A stretch of 33,796 nt of DNA from the NCBI GenBank assembly GCA_013813265.1, contig JACCRY010000020.1, positions 1 through 33,796 of the forward strand, in the 5' to 3' direction. Made by a program: the position numbers and the translations under genes. Below are positions 26,601 to 33,796 of the stretch, piece by piece. Position 1 is the first letter of the stretch, and every line of letters starts with the position of its first letter. The notes below the pieces were generated by a model, which saw only the letters and a list, made by a program, of their open reading frames with translations, was not told the DNA's origin and searched no databases. The stretch comes from Parachlamydiaceae bacterium (lineage in GTDB: Bacteria > Chlamydiota > Chlamydiia > Chlamydiales > Parachlamydiaceae).

Positions 26601-29600
26601 AGGCTAATTCCCAATATATAAAGTTATAAAGATCTAGACTGACTTCTCGCATTTTCAGGCTTTCAGAATCCTGAATCTGTACCTTCAAGACAATTCGATC
26701 TTTTTCAATTATAAATGAATTCGAATACCCTATAATGGTCTCTTTCTCCAACAATGCAGGATCTTGAACTGCTGACAAGTATATCGCCAAATTAATATCT
26801 GAGATCTGTGAAAAATCTCTGCAAGTCAAAGATTTTATATTATTTACCAGGGCATTCAACTTATGGTAACTTTCTTGCACAGCTGGAAGGAGTTTATTCG
26901 ATTTAAGCGCCAATGGAGAACTGTTTTCAGAGCTATATGCAGATTCCTCAAGAAGGTCTGATTCAGTCAAAGACTTTATCAAAATTTCGGAATCAGAAAG
27001 ATCCGAAATACGCCCTGATAATAGTTTCCCGAGGATCGCATAGGCATACTTAATAGCTAAGTTTGTGACAGGCTTAACGCTGGAAGATTTCTCTTTTATC
27101 AACAAATCATTGAGAATCTCTTTCATCCAAAGTTCATCAGGTTTATCCTTAGCTTTAGGTTTGCAAAAATCTGCTAAAGCATCTTTTACTTTATTTTCTA
27201 TGAAACCAGCAGTATCATCCAAGTCATCACCTTTACCGACCTGCTCTTTTCCTGAATGCATGAGTTCTTTCATTTCAGCGGAAAACTCATTCCAATCTTT
27301 AAGGTAATCGAACAAAAGGCTTCCAACTTGTGCTCTTGTGAGGAATTTTCTAAATTGTTCCGGCACACGCTCGTTCCATAGTTCTTCAGGAACCAGTTGA
27401 TCCATCAAAACAATTACAGTTTCATTAAGGATCTGATTTGTTTGGACCCAAATGTAACACTGTTTGAAACTTACTTCCACTAATGGATCGCTCTTTTTTT
27501 CTTTTCGATAAGCAGCTAGATCATCTTCTGTAACAGTTTCTTCAAAAAATGTATCGTTTTCCAATTTAGCTTCAGCATCCTCTTCACCTATTAAATCCCA
27601 AGCCCTCTTAACGGCATCGATAGTTCCACAGCAGGTATTAGCAGCGTTTAAAAGGCTCCACAAAAGATCTGTTGCACGCTCCTCTGATGTCTTTTCGTCT
27701 TTAGGGTTAAGATGGAATGCAAAGATTGATTCAATAACATGAGGAACCGCATCCTTAATTAAATGAGCTATTTGACCATTTTTTTCTAATGCTTTGCCAA
27801 AAAACTTATCTAAGATTGAGAAATCAATCTGCCCTTTTTCTTTGTTTTCTGATTGTAATAATTTGCCAAACTTGATACTCGATAAACCCTTTTTCATTTT
27901 TTTGACAACCGCTTTAATGATAGGAAAAACTTTCTCTTTAATTCCCTCATCCAGCTTATATTGTTTAGCAGCCTCAGATTTATGATCAGCTGCAGATTTG
28001 AAAATGACTACTTTTTCAAAAATGTCAGAAATGTAAGGAACAATCAAGTTATCCCCCATCATTTCCCATAATTTAGACTTTCTGAACATAGGAGGAAGTA
28101 AAGAATTAAATAATTCTTGAGGTAAAAGTATAGAGGTGAGATCTCGAACAAGTGATTTAATCAAGAGTTCTTTGGCTTGTTCGATGAGTTGGTCTTTTGA
28201 ATTTTGTAATTTAACTTTAACGTTCAGATCTTTTGCAAATTTTCCAATTGCCCTCTGTAGGAACTCAATGTCATACTCGTCATTCCTCAAAAACTCAACA
28301 GTCTCCTTGATGTCGTCAAAACCCTCTATAGCCTTTTCAATCATTTTGCCAATTAAAAAAGGAAAGACGTCAACTGCTCCACGTTCTACATTGCAATGCT
28401 TTTGTATAGTCTTTGAGAGTACGGTCATCAAAATATCTTCTACTACATTTATAACCTTAGCCTTAGCCAATTCCTTACCAATCCCAACATTTTCACCATC
28501 TTTCGGTTTTTGTAGCAGATGAGATATCATCTCGTTAAGAAACGGATAGCCCAAATCAATAACTTCTTCGCCCTTGGATGCTTTCTCTTCAATCGTCGTG
28601 ATGAATCCTATGAGTAGCCCGTTAATAAAGTCGATCAACTCTGTAACATTCGCATCGATAAGATAAACGCGAGCCTTATCACCTTTTCCTTCCAGACGAT
28701 TTAAATGTTCATGCAACTCTAAGCTTTTTTCTCCAATTAACTTATAAAGTGGGTGGAAGACATTATTGGCAGGAAAAAAGGATGGGAAAAATGCAGAAAA
28801 TTTATCGGTATTTAATTCTTCGTCGAGCACCTTTCGAGCTATTCGGTCATAAATAATAACTTTTAGAAAATTTCGTGCTTCATCTTCCCAAGTTAGCGAC
28901 TCTCTAGCAAGAAGCGCTTTAATTTCTATGGAATTTGAATCTATCCACAGCTCATCAGTCTTCGAATATTCCTTCCATGTATTTAACACAGCCAATAACT
29001 CATCACGAGTCTGCAGTTCTTCATTAGTATGCCAAGCCATTTTGTAAAATCTTTGAGCCTCGATGAGCCAGTCTATACTCTGCCGGTCAAATAGTTTTTT
29101 AGCTTCTAACTGGTAGGGATTCTCATCCTTGGAGAAGTGGAGGAGATGCGTACATAAGCCCCCTCTTTGCATCTGATTGAATCGTTCTAAATAACTAATC
29201 AGAAGCTCCTGTGACTCCCCGCTTAGTTTATTTAATATCCCATCTAAAAGATTATTCCGACGTTCTTCGGCTGTTTCATTCTCCTTTGGAGTTAAGACAA
29301 CCGCTAAAATTGCTTTAATAGCCATTTTTATCTGGTTCGATATCACATCCCAAGCCCAAGAAATGCTTCCTTCATCCTCAATCCCCTCTCCTTTCAAAAG
29401 AACCTGATTGATGTTAGATGTTAAGAATTCTTTGTTTCTTTTATGCGTCAGAAAAGGAAATTCTAGAGAAAGTCCATCTTCCTGTAAGGACTCAATTTGT
29501 TTTTCAACAAGATAATCTGCGAATTCTGACACGCCCTCGTTCTGAACTAAAATGTCTTCGCTACTTTTTAGCTCAAGTCTCTTTTGAACTTTACAAAGCT

Positions 29601-30414
29601 CAACGCCATACTCGATAAATAATGCTTCTAAATCATCTTTACCAGGAATACCTGTTATTGTCTGAAATGCTTTAGAATAAAGTGCCCATTGAAGCAGATC
29701 AGATCTATTTTTACTATGTTCTTCATCAAAACCGATGTTTAGAAGAAAATTATTAAATAATTTCTTTAACTCAGTTTTAAGCTCTTCTACACCACCGGCA
29801 TATGGCCTTTGAGAGAGAACAATCATTTGGCCATTTTGAGAAGAAATCAAGTCTAGTTCTTGTGAGTCGCCATCCACAGATTCAATTAGCGCTGAACCAT
29901 CATTATCCACATTTTCATCCACGATAATTTTGGATTGGATATCTTCAGATTCAATTCCAAGGTCATATTTTAATAAATCATGCGTATACAATTCATCTAA
30001 AAGATTGGTAATTAAAAGTTTTGCAAAATCCTCGCTTTCTACAACTTGATTTTCTTCTCCCAGAATGGATCCCATAGCAAGAAGGACTTCCGCCATCAAC
30101 ACAGAAATGTTTTGAATATTTTCTTGATTTTGACAATTATCTTTACTTTTTAACTTTTTCTCGACAGCAAAACTAGCCAGATCCATTAAAAGATTTCCCC
30201 ACGAAGCGTCAATCTTTTTTATCCTCTCTAAATAAACGGGATTGTTTGGCTTAGTGGCCCAAGTAGCTACACTAGCCACAGGATTAGCAATCCAAGTCGC
30301 AGCAGTCGCAATCCAACCTTTCTCTTCAACTTTCGGAAGAGAAGTGACGGATGAAACAAGAGGACCTGTCGTACTCGTAGTAGAGGTCGTGTTAAGATTG
30401 CTTTGCATGGCCAC
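23641..30414 (-). CDS. Giant 2257-residue protein with a DnaB-N-like segment and degenerate repeats
   Basis: I recognise no family for the whole protein. It is acidic, almost entirely helical and lacks a signal peptide. Residues 5-20 are Thr/Ser-rich, and 33-57 hold a tandem TWIANP/TWATKP motif. A degenerate motif of the form P-x-E-L/W, a few residues, P-x-F-x-R/H, recurs near 764, 1008, 1279 and 1819, with weaker copies near 537 and 1645. A second motif (L-x-P-K, then T-x-EER, then LLxxxLN) occurs at 373-395 and 901-923. Residues about 1443-1543 resemble the N-terminal domain of DnaB helicase: VLGSIL, EEDFFDPTYKAIFEAI and LDLDLLIKKLK appear in that order. A basic Pro/Arg-rich stretch (1360-1386) precedes it. 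A hydrophobic segment lies at about 2140-2166. GGAG five bases upstream supports the start; promoter and terminator are both clear, so it is a single-gene unit. The role is unknown. Confidence 0.8.
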   Translation of the reverse strand: MAMQSNLNTTSTTSTTGPLVSSVTSLPKVEEKGWIATAATWIANPVASVATWATKPNNPVYLERIKKIDASWGNLLMDLASFAVEKKLKSKDNCQNQENIQNISVLMAEVLLAMGSILGEENQVVESEDFAKLLITNLLDELYTHDLLKYDLGIESEDIQSKIIVDENVDNDGSALIESVDGDSQELDLISSQNGQMIVLSQRPYAGGVEELKTELKKLFNNFLLNIGFDEEHSKNRSDLLQWALYSKAFQTITGIPGKDDLEALFIEYGVELCKVQKRLELKSSEDILVQNEGVSEFADYLVEKQIESLQEDGLSLEFPFLTHKRNKEFLTSNINQVLLKGEGIEDEGSISWAWDVISNQIKMAIKAILAVVLTPKENETAEERRNNLLDGILNKLSGESQELLISYLERFNQMQRGGLCTHLLHFSKDENPYQLEAKKLFDRQSIDWLIEAQRFYKMAWHTNEELQTRDELLAVLNTWKEYSKTDELWIDSNSIEIKALLARESLTWEDEARNFLKVIIYDRIARKVLDEELNTDKFSAFFPSFFPANNVFHPLYKLIGEKSLELHEHLNRLEGKGDKARVYLIDANVTELIDFINGLLIGFITTIEEKASKGEEVIDLGYPFLNEMISHLLQKPKDGENVGIGKELAKAKVINVVEDILMTVLSKTIQKHCNVERGAVDVFPFLIGKMIEKAIEGFDDIKETVEFLRNDEYDIEFLQRAIGKFAKDLNVKVKLQNSKDQLIEQAKELLIKSLVRDLTSILLPQELFNSLLPPMFRKSKLWEMMGDNLIVPYISDIFEKVVIFKSAADHKSEAAKQYKLDEGIKEKVFPIIKAVVKKMKKGLSSIKFGKLLQSENKEKGQIDFSILDKFFGKALEKNGQIAHLIKDAVPHVIESIFAFHLNPKDEKTSEERATDLLWSLLNAANTCCGTIDAVKRAWDLIGEEDAEAKLENDTFFEETVTEDDLAAYRKEKKSDPLVEVSFKQCYIWVQTNQILNETVIVLMDQLVPEELWNERVPEQFRKFLTRAQVGSLLFDYLKDWNEFSAEMKELMHSGKEQVGKGDDLDDTAGFIENKVKDALADFCKPKAKDKPDELWMKEILNDLLIKEKSSSVKPVTNLAIKYAYAILGKLLSGRISDLSDSEILIKSLTESDLLEESAYSSENSSPLALKSNKLLPAVQESYHKLNALVNNIKSLTCRDFSQISDINLAIYLSAVQDPALLEKETIIGYSNSFIIEKDRIVLKVQIQDSESLKMREVSLDLYNFIYWELAYRSIDLFIPKEGWKELMPKFLRKVITKGFLATFAVPYVELAHKLQAPLQGNSEKGELLVDEVIAEERSKKRSLQALDLETHVLPLGSLHRKRDPLERPIRPLIRAEPRGPVNKHHKLEGLGLIDSKEHEKRLENIEKASTDLVAFIDVMVLDKINEFITDLANEDKSSSKKCEVQVLGSILSSPENALIGLKLLKEEDFFDPTYKAIFEAIREVFSEKKGLDLDLLIKKLKANVNFEHFDVEACIEDLAQYEEASDHFKAHCDDLKKLTLKRQKPLIAGFPDFINSLLREFLTTKVNVNIKQIRETLVKRAVYLIISEFLKPAEKDENGNVILSATKSSVVNIRQKLISILNEYHPKVSGNQHDIAQKIVDEILPKETWETIFTNKDEEFVTRESIIKMVEESFVNDTCKKIIDLQSKHIKAITIIEKLDKASGLQEGKFGGLAKVVGTICASIDSTIDEYSEKKGKIFDQPLLFNEIAKDLLRDETTSGIIKESAHALVNICVAQLFLVKKGESPEKKLLEVLARMIEAYDAQDLTKTAASWLKEVVPEKLRKALLPEFLHDVITHEFLAEAIFKEYMVQIDDVATKIQPLVDIDDSNVLKMQNYVKEKLVALKNVNSRDGLSGYGGFVNDLEKVFLEVLGGDYNSDGKLKDLGPFLIKILNANITQIMTQPNVVGILDSETFLSEALAAALPMLGSMDDAEGYVELTDDQLEDLTPTTLKKLGITLLQNEDENDEAFKARIRKWHFEVKSGEMLAEIMFPGKGASFLLVPEIAQEITWNNVVEALGNQVGRVTNKDSRILLAINLLGGGQEDEEVDLEDIAAYKDLEEHLIDNKNLVGKETIAEGLFKKRLKTKVMKEIDAYFATWSPWLAPITWLARMFTKIVVSMILYFGVSQQAWDFVSSAESDEKLRRMIWKFLSFTKAYHPKEVDSNELNKDLTTKVKKVMEDLNLLDNLQWFVGPRAAAVFKDQQVLSFLLPKEPEAE

Positions 30415-30472
30415 TCCAAAATTTAAAAATATTCATATCACATTATCTGCAAGAAATAAATCTACAACCTAT

Positions 30473-30501
30473 ATTATATACTTTCAGAGGAATTAATTCA
30501 A
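30473..30501 (-). promoter_or_regulatory. Promoter of the giant gene
   Basis: On the minus strand TTGAAT (30501-30496) and a perfect TATAAT (30478-30473) are separated by exactly 17 bases. The transcript should start near 30466, about 50 bases before the start codon. Confidence 0.65.
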
Positions 30502-30607
30502 TCCCTATTATCTTTTAAATGTTAAATGCAAAGCAAAATATTTTTATATAACTTGAATGAAAAAAACTCATATTTTGGCTTGTTTGAATTATAATGTCTC
30601 TACAGGA

Positions 30608-30775
30608 TTAAAGGAAAAGATACGTGCACCATTGATCTTTGTCTGACCACAAAAGGCTAAAAATAGCTTCTTTTTGATCGGGGTGTGCAAGAGAGACTAC
30701 TAAATAAAGAGGTTCGAAAGAAGATTATCCATAGCTGAATAAAATTGGGATGAGAAACGAATCCCCTATTGTCAT
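30608..30775 (-). pseudogene. Possible gene remnant with an internal stop
   Basis: Read on the minus strand from an ATG, the frame gives MTIGDSFLIPILFSYG, then a TAA, then in the same frame SSFEPLYLVVSLAHPDQKEA followed by IFSLLWSDKDQW. The composition is protein-like on both sides of the stop, which is unusual for random A+T-rich DNA. No family is recognised. It may be chance. Confidence 0.25.
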
Positions 30776-30857
30776 TTTGGACGCTCCTACCTGACGAACT
30801 CCTCTTAATACAAGTGGCCCCTTGAGTCAATCATTTAAAAAAACTAATTCTTGCCTT

Positions 30858-30886
30858 TTTAATCGAAATTTATGTATCATTATAAT
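30858..30886 (+). promoter_or_regulatory. Promoter of the repeat-protein locus
   Basis: TTTAAT (30858-30863) and a perfect TATAAT (30881-30886) are 17 bases apart. The start would be near 30893, with GAGG shortly before the ATG at 30918. The -35 box is weak. Confidence 0.45.
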
Positions 30887-30917
30887 AATAAAATTTTAAT
30901 ATTAAATTGAGGTTCAC

Positions 30918-32388
30918 ATGTTGTCAACAAGTATAAGTTCTTTACCACCCCATTTTACTGGAATAAATCCAGATACAAATTTAATGAAACTTCAACTGGA
31001 ACCCTCGCATATGTTTGATGCTTCAACCGTTTTGGCTAAGATTCCTCCTCATGAAAGAGCGGATATAGTCGACCAGGTATTAACTTTGAAAGGGATCCAA
31101 GTGAAGAACGATCTTGGAGAATTTTTATCTCCATTGGCTCTTCTTGCAGGTTGTTTCTGCCATTTTTGAAATATTTAAAGAAGGAGTCCCAGGAGCTAAT
31201 TACATAGAAGTTATAGATTTACTAGCCTTAGCCTCTGAAAAAAATGAATTAGATCGTTTGATCAAGATCGCAAAAGAATGGTTTTTTTCATTCGATCTAA
31301 AGGAAAAGCATAAGCTAATTTTATCGGGGAATGAATCAGATTCAACGAACGGTGTTTATTTGTGTTGTATTTACGGCCTCAAAGCCGCCTCTGAAGAAAT
31401 TAACACAGAGGGCATTCAAAACCTAGTGAATCCTCTTTCTGAAAAAGAAAAAACGGATCTTGTAGAAGTGATTCACAAACTTCATTTGAAAGCTTTTGAA
31501 TTTCAGACAACTCTTCAGATCTTATTAGGAATTCCCCATGAAGAAAGATGGATGGTCGTGGATCAGGTATGTTCTTTGACCAAGATTCGAATGAGTGATG
31601 AAGATGGAATTCGGTTTACTTCTTTGAATGCTTTAAAAAAAATGGCCATAATAAGTCCTGCAAAAAGAAAAAGAGCTATGGAAATGCTCATGGATTTATT
31701 TGTTGCAGGAGTATCAAGGGCAAATTATACAAGTGTATTAGATTTTTTGATTGAAAAGCCTGAAAATCAATTAATTCCTATCATTCGAATAGCTAAGGCA
31801 GTGTTTTTTAATGCAGATTCTTCCTGTATTAAAGTGTTAAAGTGTCTTGCTGAAATACGCGGCATTGAAAATTTCTCCGAAGATAGACTCATCGCTTTTG
31901 AAAGCCTGAAAAATTTTGAAGGAATAAAAGGCTGTGATGATGGGAAGAAAATCATCTATAAAATTTTATTTGGCCACGAGAGAACCATACCACAGTGCGC
32001 GTTTGATGTGCCGGGACAAGATCCTGAGCTTTTCTGTTGGATGGCGAAACTTATCAAAGAAAGTAATGATCAAGATCTTCAAATGTGCTTTCAAACGTGG
32101 ATGAAAGAAAATGCAGCCCTTGTAAAATTCTATCATGCCTGCAACATACTTCTTACATCTCATCAGAACATAAAAAAACTATCTTCGCAAAAAATCTTTG
32201 TGGGTTATGTTACACGACAAGAAAAGCCATTTCCAAAAAATTTGCCAGGTAAGCATATTCCTCAAAACAAAACTTCTATTAAAAACATTAAATCAGCGAT
32301 TAAATACTTCCTTGATTTTAAATTTAATTCTGATAATGGGGAAAATGTCACGATTTTTCAATGCACAACTACAGCTTTTTTTATTTAA
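30918..32388 (+). pseudogene. Helical-repeat protein gene broken by a frameshift near 31150
   Basis: The first frame (30918-31169) gives 83 residues and the next frame (coding from about 31145 to 32388) gives about 410. Together they hold two copies of one repeat. Copy 1 begins VLAKIPPHERADIVDQVLTL in the first frame and resumes as VVSAIFEIFKEGVPGANYIE in the second. Copy 2 is continuous (ILLGIPHEERWMVVDQVCSL to LFVAGVSRANYTSVLDFL). Aligning them shows that copy 1 lacks about ten residues exactly where the frame changes, which fits a small deletion. The second frame's own ATG (31114) lies upstream of the break, so a separate gene is less likely. The C-terminal part ends in FQCTTTAFFI at a run of seven T, overlapping the methyltransferase frame. 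I recognise no family for the repeat; HEAT-like helical folding is a guess. Confidence 0.6.
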
Positions 32389-33182
32389 AGAATCCTGATC
32401 GCACTTATGATGAATACAAAATATCAGATGATATTCCTTTTATAATTAAAAATAACAGTAAACGAATTAATTTACGATGGCCAGAATCAGAACTGATTAG
32501 TTCGATGATTAAATACCTCTTGAATGGAAATAATTATGAAACAATACAGGAAGACAAACGTCCTATAATGGATCAAGACTACACTCCCGTTCTACCAAAT
32601 GAATATTGGGACTTTTGGCATGTCGAATCTAATTTTGATGTTTATCAAAATCAAATTTATCCGATGATCTCCAATGCGGTTTTAACTATTTTAGAGGCGC
32701 GGAAAGACAACAGCACACTTCCTACTATCCTTGATATAGGAGGGGGCGCTGGACATCTGGCTTGCTCTATCTTTAAAGCGTATCAAAGATCCTTGAATTA
32801 TATTTTGCTTGAAAAGAACGATGTAGAGATCGGACATGCCCGGCAATGTCTCAATAATTTAAGCGCTGTCGTCAAGACGGACATTGTCAAAGACCCGATC
32901 TTTTATCAAGATGAAGCAAATTCTAAGCCTTTGGAATTTAACTCCATTGATATTGCCATCGCTTCAGGGGTGCTAACACGACAGGTTTTAAAAGATAAAG
33001 AAGAGTCGTTAAGCACTTTAAATAAAATTTATCTGTATATCAAACAAGGCGGTTTCATCATTTTGTCAGGAAGAACGGCTTCATATATTGCTGCCAGTGA
33101 TTTACTGAACGCGGGTTTCGAGGTGCTTAATAGGAGCCTCCCCCGATCCTCAACACAATTTTACATAGCCAGAAAAATTTAA
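32361..33182 (+). CDS. Class I SAM-dependent methyltransferase, possibly the C-terminal part of the preceding gene
   Basis: The open frame encodes up to 273 residues. SAM motif I is ILDIGGGAGHLA (123-134), with YILLEKND (147-154) supplying the acidic motif II residue and FNSIDIAIASGVL (193-205) at motif IV. The substrate is unknown; the C-terminal layout (LYIKQGGFIILSG) fits small-molecule or protein methyltransferases. The ATG at 32361 has no good ribosome-binding site and lies within the end of the upstream frame. One additional T in the seven-T run at 32386 or nearby would fuse the two frames into AFFYLKNPDR, so the original product may have been a repeat-methyltransferase fusion of about 750 residues. 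The domain call is firm; the gene's independence is not. Confidence 0.65.
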   Translation: MHNYSFFYLKNPDRTYDEYKISDDIPFIIKNNSKRINLRWPESELISSMIKYLLNGNNYETIQEDKRPIMDQDYTPVLPNEYWDFWHVESNFDVYQNQIYPMISNAVLTILEARKDNSTLPTILDIGGGAGHLACSIFKAYQRSLNYILLEKNDVEIGHARQCLNNLSAVVKTDIVKDPIFYQDEANSKPLEFNSIDIAIASGVLTRQVLKDKEESLSTLNKIYLYIKQGGFIILSGRTASYIAASDLLNAGFEVLNRSLPRSSTQFYIARKI

Positions 33183-33190
33183 CGAACAGA

Positions 33191-33210
33191 GTTCCCCATT
33201 AGTGGAGAAC
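33191..33210 (+). terminator. Possible terminator after the methyltransferase
   Basis: GTTCCCCA and TGGAGAAC form an 8-bp stem with one mismatch around TTAG, 8 bases after the stop codon. The tail (TTATCATAAA) is only weakly T-rich. A second perfect 7-bp hairpin (CTTTCAG/CTGAAAG) follows at 33224-33245. Confidence 0.45.
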
Positions 33211-33323
33211 TTATCATAAAGCTCTTTCAGGTGCTGCCCTGAAAGGGCACACCACCAATGTCTAGCCCTTTCTAGGCATTCGCATCTAGCTAAGCAATTT
33301 CTAGAAAAATTGTCCCTGAATTT

Positions 33324-33739
33324 GGGCTACAGCCATTGGTTGTCTGGCCTATGGTGTTGATTTGAACCATAATTGAAACATTTTCCCAATGTCAAATTTT
33401 GTCCCATTTTTGAAATCGCGAAAGCGATGGCAGCATGTAGCCATGGGCGTGCGATTAAAAAGAAGGACAAAATTTGATATTGCATATGGCTAGCAATTAT
33501 GGCTCAAATCAACACCCTATGTCAGGCCTGACATCAATGCCTAAGTTAAGGAACATTTGAGCCAGGGCCTGCCTAAGGAAGGTTTTGAGCTAAGGAACCC
33601 ACCATTTTCGCCTAAACTGAAATCTCATCTCACAGGCCTTGGTGTCAGGCCTGACATTCTGACATTTGGCGCGATGCCTCTAAAAGTATCACTAGAGGCA
33701 AATATCAGAATGTCAGGCCAGACACCAATGGCTTAGCCG
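33324..33739. repeat. Nested inverted-repeat element of about 416 bp, MITE-like
   Basis: The outer ends match as inverted repeats: AGCCATTGGTTGTCTGGCC (33331-33349) against GGCCAGACACCAATGGCT (33716-33733). Inside, 33349-33420 and 33451-33521 are reverse complements over about 70 bases (shared GTGTTGATTTGA and CAAATTTTGTCC). 33641-33726 form a long hairpin with GGTGTCAGGCCTGACATTCT at its base. TCAGGCCTGACA occurs twice. No protein is encoded. The rest of the gene-free stretch 33183-33796 shows only two small hairpins after the methyltransferase and no coding sequence. Confidence 0.6.
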
Positions 33740-33796
33740 CTTTTCAAAAATCTATTCGCGAAGCAATTTTCTATCAGTCTCTTTAGTTGGCCATTA

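Larger units (their letters stand above)
30415..30917. other. 503-base gene-free stretch between divergent genes
   Basis: It contains the promoter of the giant gene on the minus strand (30473-30501), the promoter of the plus-strand locus (30858-30886) and, between them, a possible decayed reading frame on the minus strand (30608-30775). A weak stem (AAGGCTA/TAGCTT, 30652-30668) followed by CTTTTT may be a terminator relic. Confidence 0.5.

Noticed and set aside
32198-32398. 66-codon plus-strand open frame at the repeat/methyltransferase junction
   Set aside because: It lies in the third frame under the repeat-protein C-terminus and does not join either neighbour at the seven-T run.
33341-33733. 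CRISPR-like repetition of TCAGGCCTGACA
   Set aside because: The copies are few, unevenly spaced and part of inverted repeats; no spacers of uniform length and no cas genes are present.

Overview
The window looks like a piece of chromosome from an environmental chlamydia, most likely an amoeba symbiont of the Parachlamydiaceae type. This is inferred from gene content: an F-box/LRR protein and an F-box/WD40 protein (eukaryotic-type folds) sit among bacterial housekeeping genes, next to several A+T-rich genes of lineage-restricted appearance and decayed insertion sequences. No rRNA, tRNA, CRISPR array or intact transposon was found.

Layout. 1-900: insertion-sequence graveyard, with an ISAs1-like remnant on the minus strand and an IS66-like N-terminal remnant on the plus strand. 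947-2188: F-box/LRR protein. 2302-4481 (minus): mgtE followed 17 bases later by a SAM methyltransferase, divergent from typA/bipA (4606-6447); a 14-bp perfect palindrome lies inside the typA promoter. 6448-9521: two paralogous membrane-associated proteins of unknown function, each preceded by a related intergenic repeat. 9502-13418 (minus): a GNAT acetyltransferase, the F-box/WD40 protein and an exported Asp-rich protein.

13618-20338 (minus): the iron-sulfur assembly cluster sufB-sufC-sufD-sufS, followed directly by a Sua5/TsaC tRNA-modification gene. sufE lies further downstream, behind a palindromic repeat element of about 370 bp. The suf operon shares a compact divergent promoter region, with overlapping -35 boxes, with rplU-rpmA-obgE (20510-22127). 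SufS removes sulfur from cysteine, SufE relays it, and SufBCD is the scaffold/ATPase complex that assembles the clusters. Obg, L21, L27, BipA and Sua5 all serve ribosome assembly or translation.

22353-33182 is the accessory half. It holds two small membrane proteins that share one hydrophobic module, and a giant 2257-residue protein on the minus strand with its own clear promoter and terminator. The giant protein carries a segment resembling the N-terminal domain of the replicative helicase DnaB and several degenerate repeats. Then comes a helical-repeat gene broken by a frameshift, whose last codons overlap a methyltransferase gene at a run of seven T. 33183-33796 is gene-free and is filled by a nested inverted-repeat element.

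The best candidates for new biology are the giant protein, the membrane-protein pair beside it, the paralog pair at 6883-9521, and the interrupted repeat/methyltransferase locus. Family assignments come from reading motifs by eye; no database search was run.
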